64,000 nt of DNA from Blakeslea trispora (Eukaryota > Mucoromycota > Mucoromycetes > Mucorales > Choanephoraceae): contig JAIWNE010000022.1 of NCBI GenBank assembly GCA_025331445.1, positions 309,210 to 373,209 on the forward strand. Reading direction: 5' to 3'. Numbering within the stretch: the first letter of the stretch is position 1; each line of letters starts with the position of its first letter. Below, piece by piece: positions 11,550-24,173 of this stretch. The position numbers and the translations under genes were made by a program. The notes beneath the pieces were generated by a model. That model was not told the DNA's origin and did not search any database. It worked only from the letters and a program-made list of their open reading frames with translations.

Positions 11550-14156
11550 TCAATTGTCTCTATTGAAATGAAGGGAAAGGCCAGTATATGTCAGCATGGT
11601 ATTATTGTCTACCATGATTGGCAAATCCTGAAGTTCGTTCTGATCTTCAAATACGAGTTTTCTTTTTTCGCTTTCAACAGGACAGGTAATCCATATGGTA
11701 TCATAGTCAGGAAAATAGCCATCATTGACGATGTCTAATCCTACTAAAATCTCTGTTTCTTTAGCTTCCATCCAGACATGTATTTCGGCATACGCTTTTC
11801 CTGTTTCATGATACAGTGTGTTTCCATCGTCTTCAAAAATTACACAATGTCTTCTTTTTCCGAGCACTTCGCGCTCGGGAAATATTTGAACACGTCGCTC
11901 ATCATCTCGCACTGCACCTACATGCTTCATCATTTTTCCAAAACATAACATGGACCCTGCTTTAACAAAGAAGGGAGCAGCTTCATCGTGGAGAGGAGCA
12001 GGGATACTAATTGTTTGACCTTCGCTCTGGCATGCATAGTAAGTTTTTGTTTGATAGTGATACCATGCAGAATCTTGTGGTAGATATACTGTTCTATTAG
12101 CTATGGTAGGCCCATATACAGGTGCAATCAACAAAGAGGGACCCAACATGAACTCAGACTGCTGTTGGTAAGTGCGTGTATCATGTTGATGCTCATAGAA
12201 AACCGGCCGGATTAAAGGCTCGCCTAGTCGATAAGCATATTGTACGTAAAGAGAGTAAATGTAAGGAATCATTCTGTATCGGAAATGCATAGAAGCTCGA
12301 ATTGTAGGTAAAGCTTCAGGATACTACAAAACAAGATTTCGTTAGAGCCGCTTCGTTTTATTTTTCTTTTTGAGATATCTTTCAATTACCATCCAAGGCT
12401 CTGTCAACGTATCATCATCGTTCCAAGAATGGATGCAAAATCTTGGCCAAAAGATGCCTTGTTGAACCCATCGTATAAACATCTCTGGATCAGGCTTGGG
12501 ACCTGCAAATCCTCCAACATCATGCCCATAACCTGCAGGCATATTACATAAACCAGCACTAATTCCCATCGGTACATTGTATTGAATTGTCTTCCAAGCA
12601 GTTGTGTTGTCACCACTCCATGTTTGCGTAATCAGCTGACTACAATAAGGTGTTGCTGATCTGCTAATAAGAAATGGTCTTTGTGTTGGACTGTGCTCGG
12701 TACAGGCTTCGTATGATGCTTGCGCCATCATTAGTGTTTGAATACTAGTACCTGCATCTTTGACAATGGTTTGCCCTGTTGATAGTCGAGGCCCTAAACT
12801 TATCAAATTTTTGTAGGCATGAGGACGTACTTGACTTGCGTACGTATGACTATCATCAGACATTGTAAATTCGTTGTTGTCCAGCCACAATAAATATCCT
12901 TTGTTTAATAAAGCAGATTTGAGATGCGACTTCCAATAGTCATATCCCGATTGACTAGTAAAATCGATATAACTTGCTTTTCCCATGGTATTGCGTCCAC
13001 CTCGCCATTGCATCACTGTGCTTGGCTCATTTGATGTGCTATTCCATACAAAGCCGCGCTCCTGACAAACTTTTTCAAAATCAGGATGACTCTGGTGCAG
13101 TAGCCAAGGCTTCACGTTGGCAAATATCTTGATTCCTTCTGCATTGAGCGCCTTGGCTAGTCCTTGAGGATCTGGAAAGCGAGAGGTATTCCAAGTAAAG
13201 ACGCAGCGATCGCCTTGTTTGTTTACTGTGTAACCCGAAGACAAATGCATACCATCGCATGGAATATCATTTGCTCGACATGTCTTGACAAAATTTTCAA
13301 TTTGATACTGAGCATCTTCAGCTTCGGCATAGCCCATCGAAGAAGCCAGGTAGCCCAATGAATATCGAGGTGGAATATGACGTGGAGAGCCTGTGATATA
13401 TCCATAGTGTCGAACAACAGAAGCGACAGAAGGTCCATACATCATATAATAATCTAGAGGTCCTGACTCACATTGATAGTACGTATAAGCGCCCCACATC
13501 TGTTAGGAAAAACAATCAGTTTGAGTGTATCAGAGTTTCATTTTTTCCAATAAATTTACAGCATCAATTTCTTGACCTAAATCCAGTTGAGTTGACGAAA
13601 AGTTATTATAATATACACCATATGCTTCTTTGGTCTGACTTGATAAGGCAATATAAAATGGACAAAACTTGTATAATGGATCAGAAGTTTCTGCATCATA
13701 TCCCATACTGTCCATTCTTTCAAGGCGAAATCGTCGACCTGTCAGATCTAAATCGCCTGATCGTTCGCCTAAGCCATAATAATGTGTATTTTTTCGAGTT
13801 TGGTAGTGCCAAACAGCGCCTGAATCTTTGTCATAACCATAGGATCTGTATGCTAGGTCTTGGGCAAACAGTGATTCGCTATCAATGGAACACCAACTAA
13901 GTTGGAACGCAGGCGTGAGTGTAACAACAAGGCGTACAGCATATGTTTCAATTGTGACGCTCTCTTCTGCCTCATAAAGACTGTAAAGATTGTTCTCACA
14001 TTGTTGCGCTTGATAGCATTGTTCCTTGAATATTTGAACGCGAAAAATATTGCTGCCGACAAGTGTGATTTGGCAAAAGTAACCTTCTGGATTTTGAAAA
14101 ATGAATGGATGCACTGGTCTTAAGAGCTGGAACCCTTCAAGGATTGTTTGACGCAT
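11550..14156 (-). CDS. Glycoside hydrolase family 31 (alpha-glucosidase-like)
   Basis: Retaining alpha-glycosidase of the GH31 clan, predicted to hydrolyse alpha-linked glycosides. Exons: 14156-13560, 13499-12390, 12323-11550; both introns are phase 0 and the product is 826 aa. Seen: an N-terminal beta-sandwich with YGLGERSG (about 150-160), a (beta/alpha)8 barrel with the likely nucleophile Asp near 406 in LLWLDNNEF, the likely acid/base Asp near 496 in WSGDNTTAW, then GHDVGGF (524-530) and FCIHSWN, and C-terminal beta domains. The nucleophile loop is D-N-N-E rather than the common W-x-D-M-N-E, which points to a subgroup different from the best-known fungal maltases. No clear signal peptide is present, so the enzyme may be intracellular. 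Substrate cannot be assigned from sequence alone. Confidence 0.9.
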
Positions 14157-15271
14157 GCTGAGTTACTTTGGTTAAGAATGAAAGAGAAAGAAGAAAAAGA
14201 AGAGGAAGAAAAAAAAAAGACCACATAAACAAGCATCAATTGCCGTTCAATACGAACTTAGCTAAATTGTACAAGCCTGAATCTTAGGTTGTACTTGAGC
14301 GACGTATGTATTATAGCTTGTAGATTTAAAGATGGTGTTGGTGTTCTTTGACTTCGTCCGACTCGGTAAGTAACCGTAACAAAAGATAAACACCAAACGT
14401 CCTGAATCAAATAATCAGTCTATGTATTGATTTATTGTAGTAGGAGAGTCATTCTTTTATGTTTATCTTTGCATTTATCAGAAAATGGCCTGATTGTTCT
14501 ATAGGAAACTACCAAGATCATACTTTATCTAGTCGAACACGTCGAGTAGTAGATCTCAACAAAATCAAATGTGGCGAGTTTGAGAAGAAATTAAATTATA
14601 GATTTACCTGATTTATGGTTTTGGTCCTTCTGATAAAACTGATAAAAAGGTTGTTCGCTCGGGATGAGAAAATGACCTGTGTTCTTTGCTTTCTAGTGCT
14701 CCGTGTAATGTGAAAATCTTAAGCCTTTTGAAATGAGGGATACCATCTAGCCATATTGCTCATCCGAAACAATCAACATGTGTGCACGCATAGCCGATTG
14801 TAAATATGATTCGTTCATAGTTTAATCTCAAACTATGATTTGTCTGTAAATAAGCTTTGTATGCTCAATATCTGATGTATACTGCCAATTTGATTGCTTT
14901 TATATGCATGCTCTTCTCTCGTTGAGTACGCTCTAGCCTACGACTTTAAACAAGTTATACAGCTTGATATATATCTTGATTTTTTTTTTTTTTTTGCAAA
15001 GTTGTTGTTTCTTTTCTGATCCAACCTTTTCTAGAAACCTGGCTGATTAGTAAACATTTTTAAACACAATACTTTAACAGTTTGGCTCTTATCCAAAGAA
15101 GTAAGCAAACAAGTTTTGAACAAAGTGTAAAGGAATACAATGACTATTCATAGTTGTTTATATTACAAATTATAATCTAAAATAACATAGTGTGACTTGG
15201 TAATCATATTATACAATATACATTAGGATAAGACGAGGAGATAGCTTATACGATAAATATAACGTTCATCG
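14157..15271. other. Intergenic region upstream of GH31 gene
   Basis: About 1.1 kb between the GH31 start and the stop of the zinc-cluster gene, both on the minus strand. It holds the presumed GH31 promoter, including purine-rich sequence just upstream of the start and a 15-nt T run near 14980. I see no gene, tRNA or repeat in it. Confidence 0.55.
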
Positions 15272-16504
15272 TCATGAGTGACTGTCAGGTCTCGGTGGTA
15301 CTGTTACTGACAAGTCGTTATTGGATTGGCTTGGTGGTGGTGTTAGTGGATAAATAGGGAATTGGCTTGTTGTACGATCAATGACTGAAGTAGCAAAGGT
15401 TCGCTTAGATAGTTGATCTGAACAAGAATGAGCAACATAAATAAAGCTTTTTGTAACGTACTTTTCTCTCTGCTTTACTTACCCATTAAGCTAGGAAACC
15501 CAGTCTTCCACTCATTCGACCTATCGTTGTCACCAATACTTCTTGCTGAGTCAGGAGGACTGGGTAGCTGACTTGCATGATCTTTTGATAGGTCTAGCTC
15601 GGTTTTTCCGGACGAAACCGGCGGAGATAAAGACCATAAACCACTTATGGGTGAAGAGGTAGAAGTAAGAGGGTATGGCGAGTGTGTATTGGATGATGCT
15701 GTTGGAGAAAGCGTCAAGTTATGCATTGAGTAAGCAATATTGGCTGTGTTAGAAGACAGAAGATTGGGATTTTCAGTATCATTGATAGTATCGGCCACTG
15801 CATGTATCGAAGATGGTGAGAGTGAGCCATAACGCGGGTTGGAGAATGAATAAGGAGAACGTTTTTCTTGATGCATATGAGTTAAAACATACTTATGTTT
15901 TTGAAGCCTTCTTACCTCGTCTTTTCGACAAGTTCATCTCTGACTGCTCTTTGGCAACATTAATGCCTTGTACCGAGTGACGATGAGGTCTGACCATCTT
16001 ATGACTACTTGCCGTAGCCGATGAGGAAAGCGGGCTTGGTGTAAATACTGTCATAAGCTTTTCTATTCGTCTCAGTCGGTCCTCGATACGGTCTATAGCC
16101 TCTATGGACTTTTTTTGTACTTTCGTTTGTTGTTGCTGTTGCTGTTGTTGCTGTTGTTGTTGTTGTTTGACTAATAATCTTCTTTCGGAGTGGTTTACAC
16201 ATTTTAGGTTATTAGTGGCACAAAAATTACAAGGATAACCATCATCACATTTAGTTTTGCGACGTCGACAAGTCTCACAAGCAGAGCCTGAGCTTACTCG
16301 ACGTGCTGTGAGTGTGCTGAAAACACTTCGAGACTGATCGGATATTACGCTATAAAAACAATGTTGGTTTTCCTCAGCACAATAAGAGCAAGGTCGTTGT
16401 GAATCACAAATTCGTTGTCGCCGTCTGCATTGCTCGCACGATATATTTGTCGCATTCTTGGACATTAGTTTTCTAGAATCTGGTGGTGAATCTGAAAGCG
16501 ACAT
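15272..16504 (-). CDS. Transcription factor with two tandem Zn2Cys6 clusters
   Basis: Predicted nuclear DNA-binding protein of 372 aa; exons 16504-15916, 15866-15483, 15417-15272. Residues 23-49 (CEQCRRRQRIC then CSYC and C) and 76-102 (CETCRRRKTKC then CNFC and C) each fit C-x2-C-x6-C-x5-C-x2-C-x6-C exactly, so this is a duplicated fungal binuclear cluster. A 13-Gln tract (114-126) and a short possible coiled coil (about 130-150) follow, then a Ser/Thr/Pro-rich tail. No fungal-specific middle homology domain is visible. The start is uncertain: an in-frame ATG at 16660 would add 52 residues, but the stretch contains a GTAAGT donor, so I read it as a leader intron and chose 16504. Target genes are unknown. 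Confidence 0.85.
16127..16165 (-). repeat. CAA/CAG repeat encoding 13 Gln
   Basis: Thirteen consecutive Gln codons, mixed CAA and CAG, lie just after the second zinc cluster of the tandem Zn2Cys6 protein. Mixed codons suggest selection on the peptide or an older repeat rather than a fresh triplet expansion. Confidence 0.9.
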
Positions 16505-18521
16505 CTGCTTTCTGTTGCTTAAGAGATGAATGAGAAAGAAAAGAGAGAGGGCAAAAGAATAAGGATAAGAAAGAAAAGAAAAAAGAAAAGGATCTTTCAA
16601 CTTACTTCTCGCCTTATCGTTCGCCTTGTTTTGATTCTCCTTCTGATGCTTAGCGCTCAATTTTCTCCACTCGGTCGGCTAGTTCTCCGAACCCGAGTTT
16701 GTGGGGTACAAAAAGGAAACAATGTGATTCGGTCTGTAAAGCAGTTGGTTTCAGTTACGATGCTCATTTTGCACTGTTTTCAAAAAATTTCACTCCCCCA
16801 AAAAATACGTACTGGAGGTTCAGAGACTGTATACCTCTAACAAGACAACTATACTATTTTTTTTTTTTTTAGAAAACTCATGACACAACTGTACAGTAAC
16901 AGAGGGGAAGGTTTGAGGCCACAATAGAAAGTTATGGTTTATAATGCAAACACTTATTTTAAGGTCCGGGCGAATCTTAACTGAAAACTGATGTTCACAC
17001 AAGCCAATTCTCTTCATACTATCTAATAGTCGCAACTTTCATGCCAGCCTACGGCAAGAGAATACGTAAACAGATTCTTTATGATTCGCTTGAGTTGTTC
17101 TTTATGGTGAGCAACTCTTTTTTCTGAGTTTGCCTCATTATTAGACTGATAGAACTTTGTTGTTTTTTTCAGATCAATATGATAAAGTCTAGTAAGTCAT
17201 TTGCTTGACTGCATTGCATAATTCATCTTAATTAAAAGACAGCCTATGCTCAGTGATATATTTGGCAATCAGAGGCATGTCATCTTAAGAGTACGATAGA
17301 AAGACGTGAGCTTATGACACGATTCATTCAGAGACTTGCTAGCGATATCGAATAGTCAAGACAGCTTCATCATAACCATAGTGTTTTGGCGAAGATTGAA
17401 CTTTAAGATCACATCTGATTTAATTTTTTCCTATTTCGAAAGGGTAACAAACTTACCTTGTACCTGACTGCATTATCAAGAAGAGCTTACCGATAGTAAA
17501 ATGAAGCTTATTTCTCATTCTTTTTATATTGTTGAAGGATTAATGACGCATAATATTTCCTAAACCAGCAATGTGATGCTGTTAGATTAATTCAACGTAA
17601 CATGTTGTTCTTTGTTTTGAGAGCACCGTATTCAAGAATTTGAGCGGCAATCAGTTTCTTCTACAAAATTGTAAGGGTCATCGCTTCAACGAATTGTTGT
17701 TACACATAGACAATATTTGTAATCCATGGTGTCTAATTGTATGATATATACTTGTAGGCTTTCAAAGACATCAAATTTCAAGACTTTGTTTAGCATACCA
17801 TTCATAATTATGCTCATATAAACTAAATAGAGACTGCAGACAATTAGAAAGCTTAAAGATCACTCAGCTAAGGTGTATGAGATTGTCAGTTACAACAGTG
17901 TATAGTAACAGCCTTCCTCTGATCTCCCGAAAGAACAAAGAAATCAAAACAAAGACCAAGAATTTTGTTCAACTAATTTATTTTAAGCTCAATTTTATCA
18001 CCTTAAAGAAGGGGGAAAAACCTTAAATTGGTTACTATATTCAACAAACACAAGGCACCAGAAATGTTGGCAACAATCAATATCTGCTTCAATTACAATA
18101 ACAAGCTAACTAGATCAATGGTATCTTCTTACTTCCCCTTCTCTTTGACTTTACAAGACTTGTACCAAACTTATGCATTTTTCATTTGTAGGATCAGCAA
18201 TGAATAACTTAAATTAATGCTTGAGACTCCCCTACTAGCATACATGTCTCAGAAGTCTTTCAAGTGTAGAGCTATTTTTTTCTCTCTCTAAAGAAAGGTG
18301 CTAGCCCTCTAGAACAAAGGTTTGGCTTAGTTTGCAAAAAAGAAAAGTTTCACTTGAGGTCCTGGCAAGAAAAAAAAAGAACTTTACACATCCTAACAAA
18401 ATAAAAACTCGCGATATACCAAGAACGACAGAAGAAAATGAACAAATATTTTTTAAGCTACAATATAGGGTTATATCCATATCAAATGTATCATGCGTTG
18501 AGCAAAGTTATTATTTTCTTT
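16505..18521. other. Intergenic region between zinc-cluster gene and HSE1
   Basis: About 2 kb. The first 200 bp probably include the leader and intron of the zinc-cluster gene; the end near 18.3-18.5 kb is the HSE1 3' flank. In between I find only AT-rich sequence with no recognisable gene, tRNA or repeat. Confidence 0.5.
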
Positions 18522-20838
18522 TCAATAGTTATAACTCTGTTGTTGCTGTTGCTGCTGTTGTTGTTGTGGATAAGCATTATTTGCTTGAGGAATATTGTAA
18601 GGTTGCTGTTGAGGAGAAGGGGATGCAATGTACTGAGTAGGAGGGTAGTGGTGTCCTTCAGGTTGTACAGTCTGGCCATTGGCATAACCTTGATGGTATG
18701 GTGGTTGAGTAGCGACAGAATAAGGAGTATGGCCTTGAGCAGGAGTAGAGGGGGCTGCAGCTGAATAACCATAGTCCGAAGACTGTTGTTGATGAAGAGG
18801 AGGGGGTTGATAGTTATCGTATGAAGCTGTATAAGGCTGTTGTGATTGTTGATTGGTATAATCATAGAGGGGCTGTTGCTGCGATTGCTCTAAAGCATTT
18901 GTAGTGCTTGCTTGAGGAGTATTTTGCTCGTAAGAATACGTATGCTGTGGTTGCTGATGTTGAGCAACAGGACTTTTCGATTGAGACAGGTGTTCATAAG
19001 GCTGCTGTTGTGGTTGTTGTGGTTGTTGTGGCTGCTGTGGTTGCTGTGGTTGCTGTGGTTGCTGTGGTTGCTGTGGTTGCTGTGGTTGTTGTTGAATATT
19101 ATATGGCGGGCTAGGTTGATAGCCATAAGCTCCATAAGGCGGGTATCCATAATTGGCAGCCACAGGTGATGGTGCCGCAGCTGCACCTGAGTATCTAGCA
19201 ATCGAGTTGGAGAGCATACTGTCGTACATAGTTCTGGCTTGCATGAATTTCTCATTTAGAGCAACCAATTCATCTAACAAAACTCTAAGTTTCACAGTAC
19301 CCTCTGTTTTTTTTTGAGAAATAGCTTACCTTTCTTTAAGCTGTATTTCTCAATCAATTTGACTAATTTTGGTCGAATAGAAAGTGTACTGTTGTACAGG
19401 TTCTGAAGCTCTTCATTATCTGAAAGTGATTTGTTTGATTGGGAGTCAGCAGAAGTGAGCATTTCGAGTAACCGATCGACATTGCGTGTCTCATTCATGA
19501 CTTCGTTTTCAGTTGCAGCCTCTTTGAGCAAATCAGAGGGGGAAGGATCCACGATTTTCTCGACATAATTAACAGGAAAAATGCCTGTTTTTCCACGCAA
19601 CTCTCCCTTCCACCAGTCACGGTATACACTTTCAATCACACGGATAATATCACCTTTTTCAAATCTAAGTTCACCTTGTTCTGTAGGTTGAAAATCGTAT
19701 AATGCTCTTACTCGAGAGATTTGAGGGGAATCTTCTGATGTCTAATATGAATATGTAAGACATCTTGCAGGATTTAGCATTCATATTCTTACCTTGGACG
19801 TAGTAGTATTTGATGCTTGATAAGCATTAGCAGTAGTAGCTGAAGGAGTATTGAAATTGGATGCCTTCTTTTTTTTTTTTAGAAAAAGAAGACGTATAAG
19901 CTGATGAATGTATTTTTCCCTTGATAAAAGAAAAGAGTGGTTTTTTTTTTTACCTTATAACTAGGACGATTTTCGGATTCAGAGAGTGAAAGTGCCAAAG
20001 CAAGTTGAAATTCCTCTTCTTCTTTTTGCTTGTCTAACTCTGACTGATCATACCAAAGCCGAAAGAGGCTCTCCTAATTAATCATGATGTCTCATCTGTA
20101 ATATCAAATAAAATTTACCTGTGTGAACTCCTTTTTAGGCTTTTGAGGGGAAGGAAACTGAATGCCCTCTGCTCTTAAAGATTGATAGACCTCATTCATC
20201 AGGCCCAGAGTAGAATCAGCTCTAAATTCAAATGAACACATTTGAATAAATTCCAAAATCCTCAATCGAACTTTGGCGTGAATGGACTATCAAAAAAGAG
20301 AGAGAGGAAGTTGATTAATAAACAAAATATAAAAGTAATATCAAGTAGCTTACTCGATCATGAACAAGTTTAGTCAGTGTGTTAGTGAACGAGCGAGATG
20401 AAATCTCACGATGAACAACAATATCACAGTTTTTCACAAGTGCCTCGGCTAGCTAAAATAAAAACAAGTTAGCTCAAATCCATACGCTTTTCATCCTCTG
20501 TACAAAAACTTACAGCAAGAGTATACAGCTGAACATTAGAGTTTTTGTTATTCAGACGTTTTTCTACCGCAGCAATACAGTCTCTTGCACTACAATAATA
20601 TGAGATTTAGTTTGAAGTGTTGTTTACATGTTTTGAGCGAAAATTACCTTTCAGTAGTAGCTCGAGAAAGCTTATCAGTTACAGCCAAGATGAGTTCCCA
20701 ATTCTCAACCGTGAGATTTTCGTTAGTAGCAGCAGCTTAAATAGAAAAACAGATTTAGTAATCTTCAAGAGAAAAAAGAACAAGCGTTACTCTAGACTTA
20801 CTGACTGATTCGTCGAAAGGATTAGCTCTAGAAAACAT
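18522..20838 (-). CDS. HSE1: ESCRT-0 subunit Hse1/STAM (VHS-UIM-SH3-GAT)
   Basis: Endosomal adaptor that works with Vps27 to bind ubiquitinated cargo and start ESCRT sorting. Nine exons: 20838-20802, 20735-20648, 20589-20514, 20452-20354, 20286-20119, 20073-19954, 19864-19793, 19741-19330, 19303-18522, giving 617 aa. A VHS domain spans about 5-130, a UIM lies near 175-193 (EEEFQLALALSLSESE), an SH3 domain at about 229-283 (ALYDF, DWWKGEL, GIFPVNYVE), and a GAT-like helical region at about 310-400. The last third is Pro/Gln/Tyr-rich with a PQQ repeat array. Exon 7 has two possible acceptors three bases apart (start 19864 or 19867), which would add or drop one Lys. The seven introns upstream of the SH3 exon lie in and around the VHS/UIM part. 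Confidence 0.94.
19001..19097 (-). repeat. 9-bp minisatellite encoding Pro-Gln-Gln repeats in HSE1
   Basis: Direct repeats of a 9-bp unit (CAACCACAG and near variants on the coding strand) encode roughly ten Pro-Gln-Gln units in the C-terminal region of Hse1. Units are nearly identical, so copy number is probably variable between isolates. Confidence 0.85.
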
Positions 20839-23800
20839 ACTAAACGAGCCAAGAAATAATATGAAAGAGAAAAGGGAAAAAAAAAAGCATGACGAGTGTT
20901 TGTAACTTTTCATTTAAAAGACCGGCGTTCGCAGGACGTAAATGTTAAAAAAAAAAAAGAGCCCTTTTTCCTGTCACTCCCAAAGTATCTCACACCTACT
21001 GGGAAGGCAATGTCGGAATTCATGTTTTCTTCTTACTAATGCAAATTTCTATCCTTTGCATCTTGGGTTTCTGAAGTGAAGACGCTGTAGCTTTTTTACT
21101 TCTTCTTCTGTGTAACCGCATTGATCTGATCTTGTCTCTTTTTTCTTGCAAACCAAATCTTCATTACAATAAAAAAAAATAAGCTATCATCTTCACTACG
21201 TTCCGAGAAATGCTCGGTTCTTTACGATAAGATTGAAAGAGAATTTAACTGAATGATTTCCCAACTAGACAAAGTCTACTTGAATTTAAATCGTTTAGCT
21301 GATGATAAGAAATGACTCGGTCTTTTAATGCACAGCGTCTGTCTTCTTTACACCTCAGCGCATGCGTCTTCGATCACTTATGTGTAGCAATCCCGCTTCT
21401 TGAGTTTTACATTGACAAGTTGTTCTACATTATTATTGCACTAATCACATGACATCTTATAACAATTGCAATTCAAATGATACATCCAACCTCTTACAAC
21501 ATTAGCAATGAAGTTTCGGTTGCCGGATTAGATATTCAAGGACAATGCTCCACTAAAAGCATCTATGTTATATGTCCCTTTTATTTGTCTCGCTTTATGA
21601 GGCAGTTTGCGATCTGAGTTTGGATAGAGTTTATTTGTTGAATTTGTTGCTATCATTGCCACTTGTGATTATTTTTTATTACAGTCATAAAAGCTGTATG
21701 TTGACTGATTATACTATTATTTAACCTGTTCTACTCAAGTTTACTTTTACTTGCTTTATCTGAAGAATACAATGGGCGCAAAGATAAAACAATCAAAGAG
21801 AGCAAACAAGAGTAAACTAGAACAAATGGCAGCCAAAACAAGATGTGCGTTTATTTCAAATATGCGTACTTTGGTGGCAATCCTTATTAAAACTGATTTT
21901 GCAATTGATGATAGCTAATCGGGTGCTTTAAATAAAAGCTAGTACCTATTGTGCATTGTACAAGGGTTACCATTGACCTGATTGCTTCGATACAAATGTT
22001 TTAATGTAAACGAAGTGTAATCCGATCTTTTATTTAGATCGACCCAAGTGTCAATCTGGCTATTAATAATGAAGGGGCCATGTAACTAGGTACTTTGTTA
22101 GATCTAACTAATGTCTCAGGTAGGACTGAATGTAGGCTGTATACAACACTGTTTTTTTGAACCGAATCACAAGATGGGCAATGTTTGTGTATTTACTTGA
22201 CAATATGGATCTAGAAAAAGAAAAAATGCCCCAACTTAAACGTTACCAACTGAAGTTTCCTTCCACCCTGCTTGTTATTTTTAAGGTATGCATAGAAACG
22301 TCTTTAAGATTGAGAAACCATGTCAAGAAACATCCTTTAGATGATTGAAAGCTTGTTGAACAGAAACATAAGAGGCTGATACATCGCCATAAAAGAGGCA
22401 CAGTGAAGGCTGCATGATGCACATTATCTCTTTCTTTGATAGATGCGTTGAAATGCAACAGATTTTGTATACACAGCGAAACAAAAGTGATGGATCAAAC
22501 GTGGGATGAAGCAAATCTGATTGATAACATTGGTTTTTCTTTGTCCCGCAAAGATACGTACAGCAAACAAAAATCTTTTGATATTCTGCTTGATACCTGA
22601 TCAACCATCCACAACAAAATGGCTGGTACACATCTTCTTCCCAAAAGCCTGTGTGACTAGCAAGGGAGTTTCCTTAACCATTGGATGTCAGGCTCTTAAC
22701 TTTTTTTTTTTTTTACTTATCAACAAAGCATGGCTATCAACAGAAAAGTTTGGGCAACATTCAATGCTACATAATCCATATGATAGCAGGGTTTTGACTG
22801 GCCCTATGATTAAGCTGCAATCTTTGTTTTTTTTTGAGCATACAGGCAAATTTAAATTCCTTGTTTGTCTCGGGTAAGATGGGTGTATCGCAAGACTTGA
22901 AGGCCATTCATTGTTTAACTGAAAGTCAACACTTTATCTTATTGCACGACTATTTCGGCTCAAAGAAAAAAAAAATCTCTCTTGAGTGCACACATTTATC
23001 TAAAGAAAACAACGTAAGTCTCTCATAAAAAAAAGAGGGAGATACAGCCTTCGACTCTGCACGCCACGTGTAAAATTGATTTTCGCCTTTTCCCATCATT
23101 TCCTATTATCCTAAAATCTTTCTTTTTTCTCATTTCTAAAGTAAACACAATTGACTATTTTTATGCTATAAGCTTGACCAGAAAGTATAAATTGGACATT
23201 TACAAAACAATGATTTTTAGAAATACGCGAATTGCTTTTTTCTCGACATTTGACAAATAACCTTGTTGTCTTTATTCTCACTTTAAGGTAAATGAGTGGT
23301 TTTTTTCTTCTTCTTCAAAATAAAGTTAAATGAATTGAATCCGATTTTCAAATATTATTGGGCTCAAGAGTATTTTCTGTCGATCAGCAACATTTTTTTT
23401 TAAAAAAAGAAAAGACTGTCGGACATTCAATAAAGCATCCGCCAATCAATAAGATAAATCCTTCTTATTGCCATTTTAAGTATAGCTCCATACAAAAAAA
23501 AATCAATCCCAAAACAAAAATATGTATGGCTATTTATAAGCCATCTAATCGGCCTACTCCAAGTAAAAAAAAAAAAAAAGGGATTTGTATGTCAAATTGA
23601 CAACATCAAGAGTCTTTGGAGGAGTAAGATAGCATTGCCCAAAGTTGTGAGAGCAAAGAAACAACAACAGAAGAAGAAGAGAATCAAGGGCTAGAACAAG
23701 ATCAAATGGTTTGTTTCTTATTTATGGTTATATTTAGTTATTAATTTGACTCTGTTTTACCTCTTTTTGTCCATTGCTTCAATCAACAGGATAGCATGTA

Positions 23801-24173
23801 TCTTTATGTTGAGTATGCTTTACTTTGACAAATACAAAGCAATTGCAGTCCCTGAGGACCAAGCAAAGAGGCACAGGCGAGGCCATATAAGATTTGAATC
23901 AGCTCATGTATACATTACCATCGTATATCTATGCACCAATTAAAACTCTCTAGCTGGTAAGTTCCGTTCAGTGACACTAATGGTTACAAGAAGTCCTCCA
24001 AAAGTAGAAATTGATGGTTACACACAAACTCGTCTTTTTTTTTTTTTTTCAACAAGATGACACAGGTTCCAGCCTTTTATGTCTATTTAAAGAAAGGGAG
24101 GAGACAGCAAATGTAAATTTCAACTGTTTCTCTCTCTTTCTTTCTTTCTTTTCGCTTCTTTTTCTCCATTTCT
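20839..24173. other. Long divergent intergenic region between HSE1 and M13 peptidase
   Basis: About 3.3 kb holding the promoters of both neighbours and an LTR-like repeat (21900-22148). Open frames at 22.1-23.0 kb show no protein-like composition. At 23746-23940 an open frame has a hydrophobic stretch (LFYLFLSIASINRIACIFML); I could not connect it to the peptidase with sound splice sites, but a missing 5' membrane-anchor exon is possible here. Confidence 0.45.
21900..22148 (-). repeat. LTR-like dispersed repeat, copy A
   Basis: This 249-bp block is clearly related to 60377-60614 over its whole length. Shared blocks include TGCAATTGATGATAGCTAAT at the left edge, GGTTACCATTG, GAAGTG(T)AATCCG-like and ATGTAGGCTGTAT at the right edge. 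Read on the minus strand it begins TGTTG and ends TTGCA, the TG...CA shape of a retrotransposon LTR. No internal retroelement coding sequence and no convincing target-site duplication is visible, so solo LTR is an inference. Confidence 0.65.

Noticed and set aside
16505..16660. N-terminal extension of the tandem zinc-cluster protein from the ATG at 16660
   Set aside because: The segment includes a good GTAAGT donor and a Phe/Leu-rich stretch unlikely in this protein; no splice restores frame to the zinc clusters, so a leader intron is more likely.
18908..19169. Plus-strand Val/Ala- and Leu/Trp-repeat frames
   Set aside because: They are antisense readings of the Pro-Gln-Gln minisatellite of HSE1.
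22157..23028. Several overlapping open frames after the LTR-like repeat
   Set aside because: They contain long homopolymer runs, no consistent splice partners and no family resemblance.
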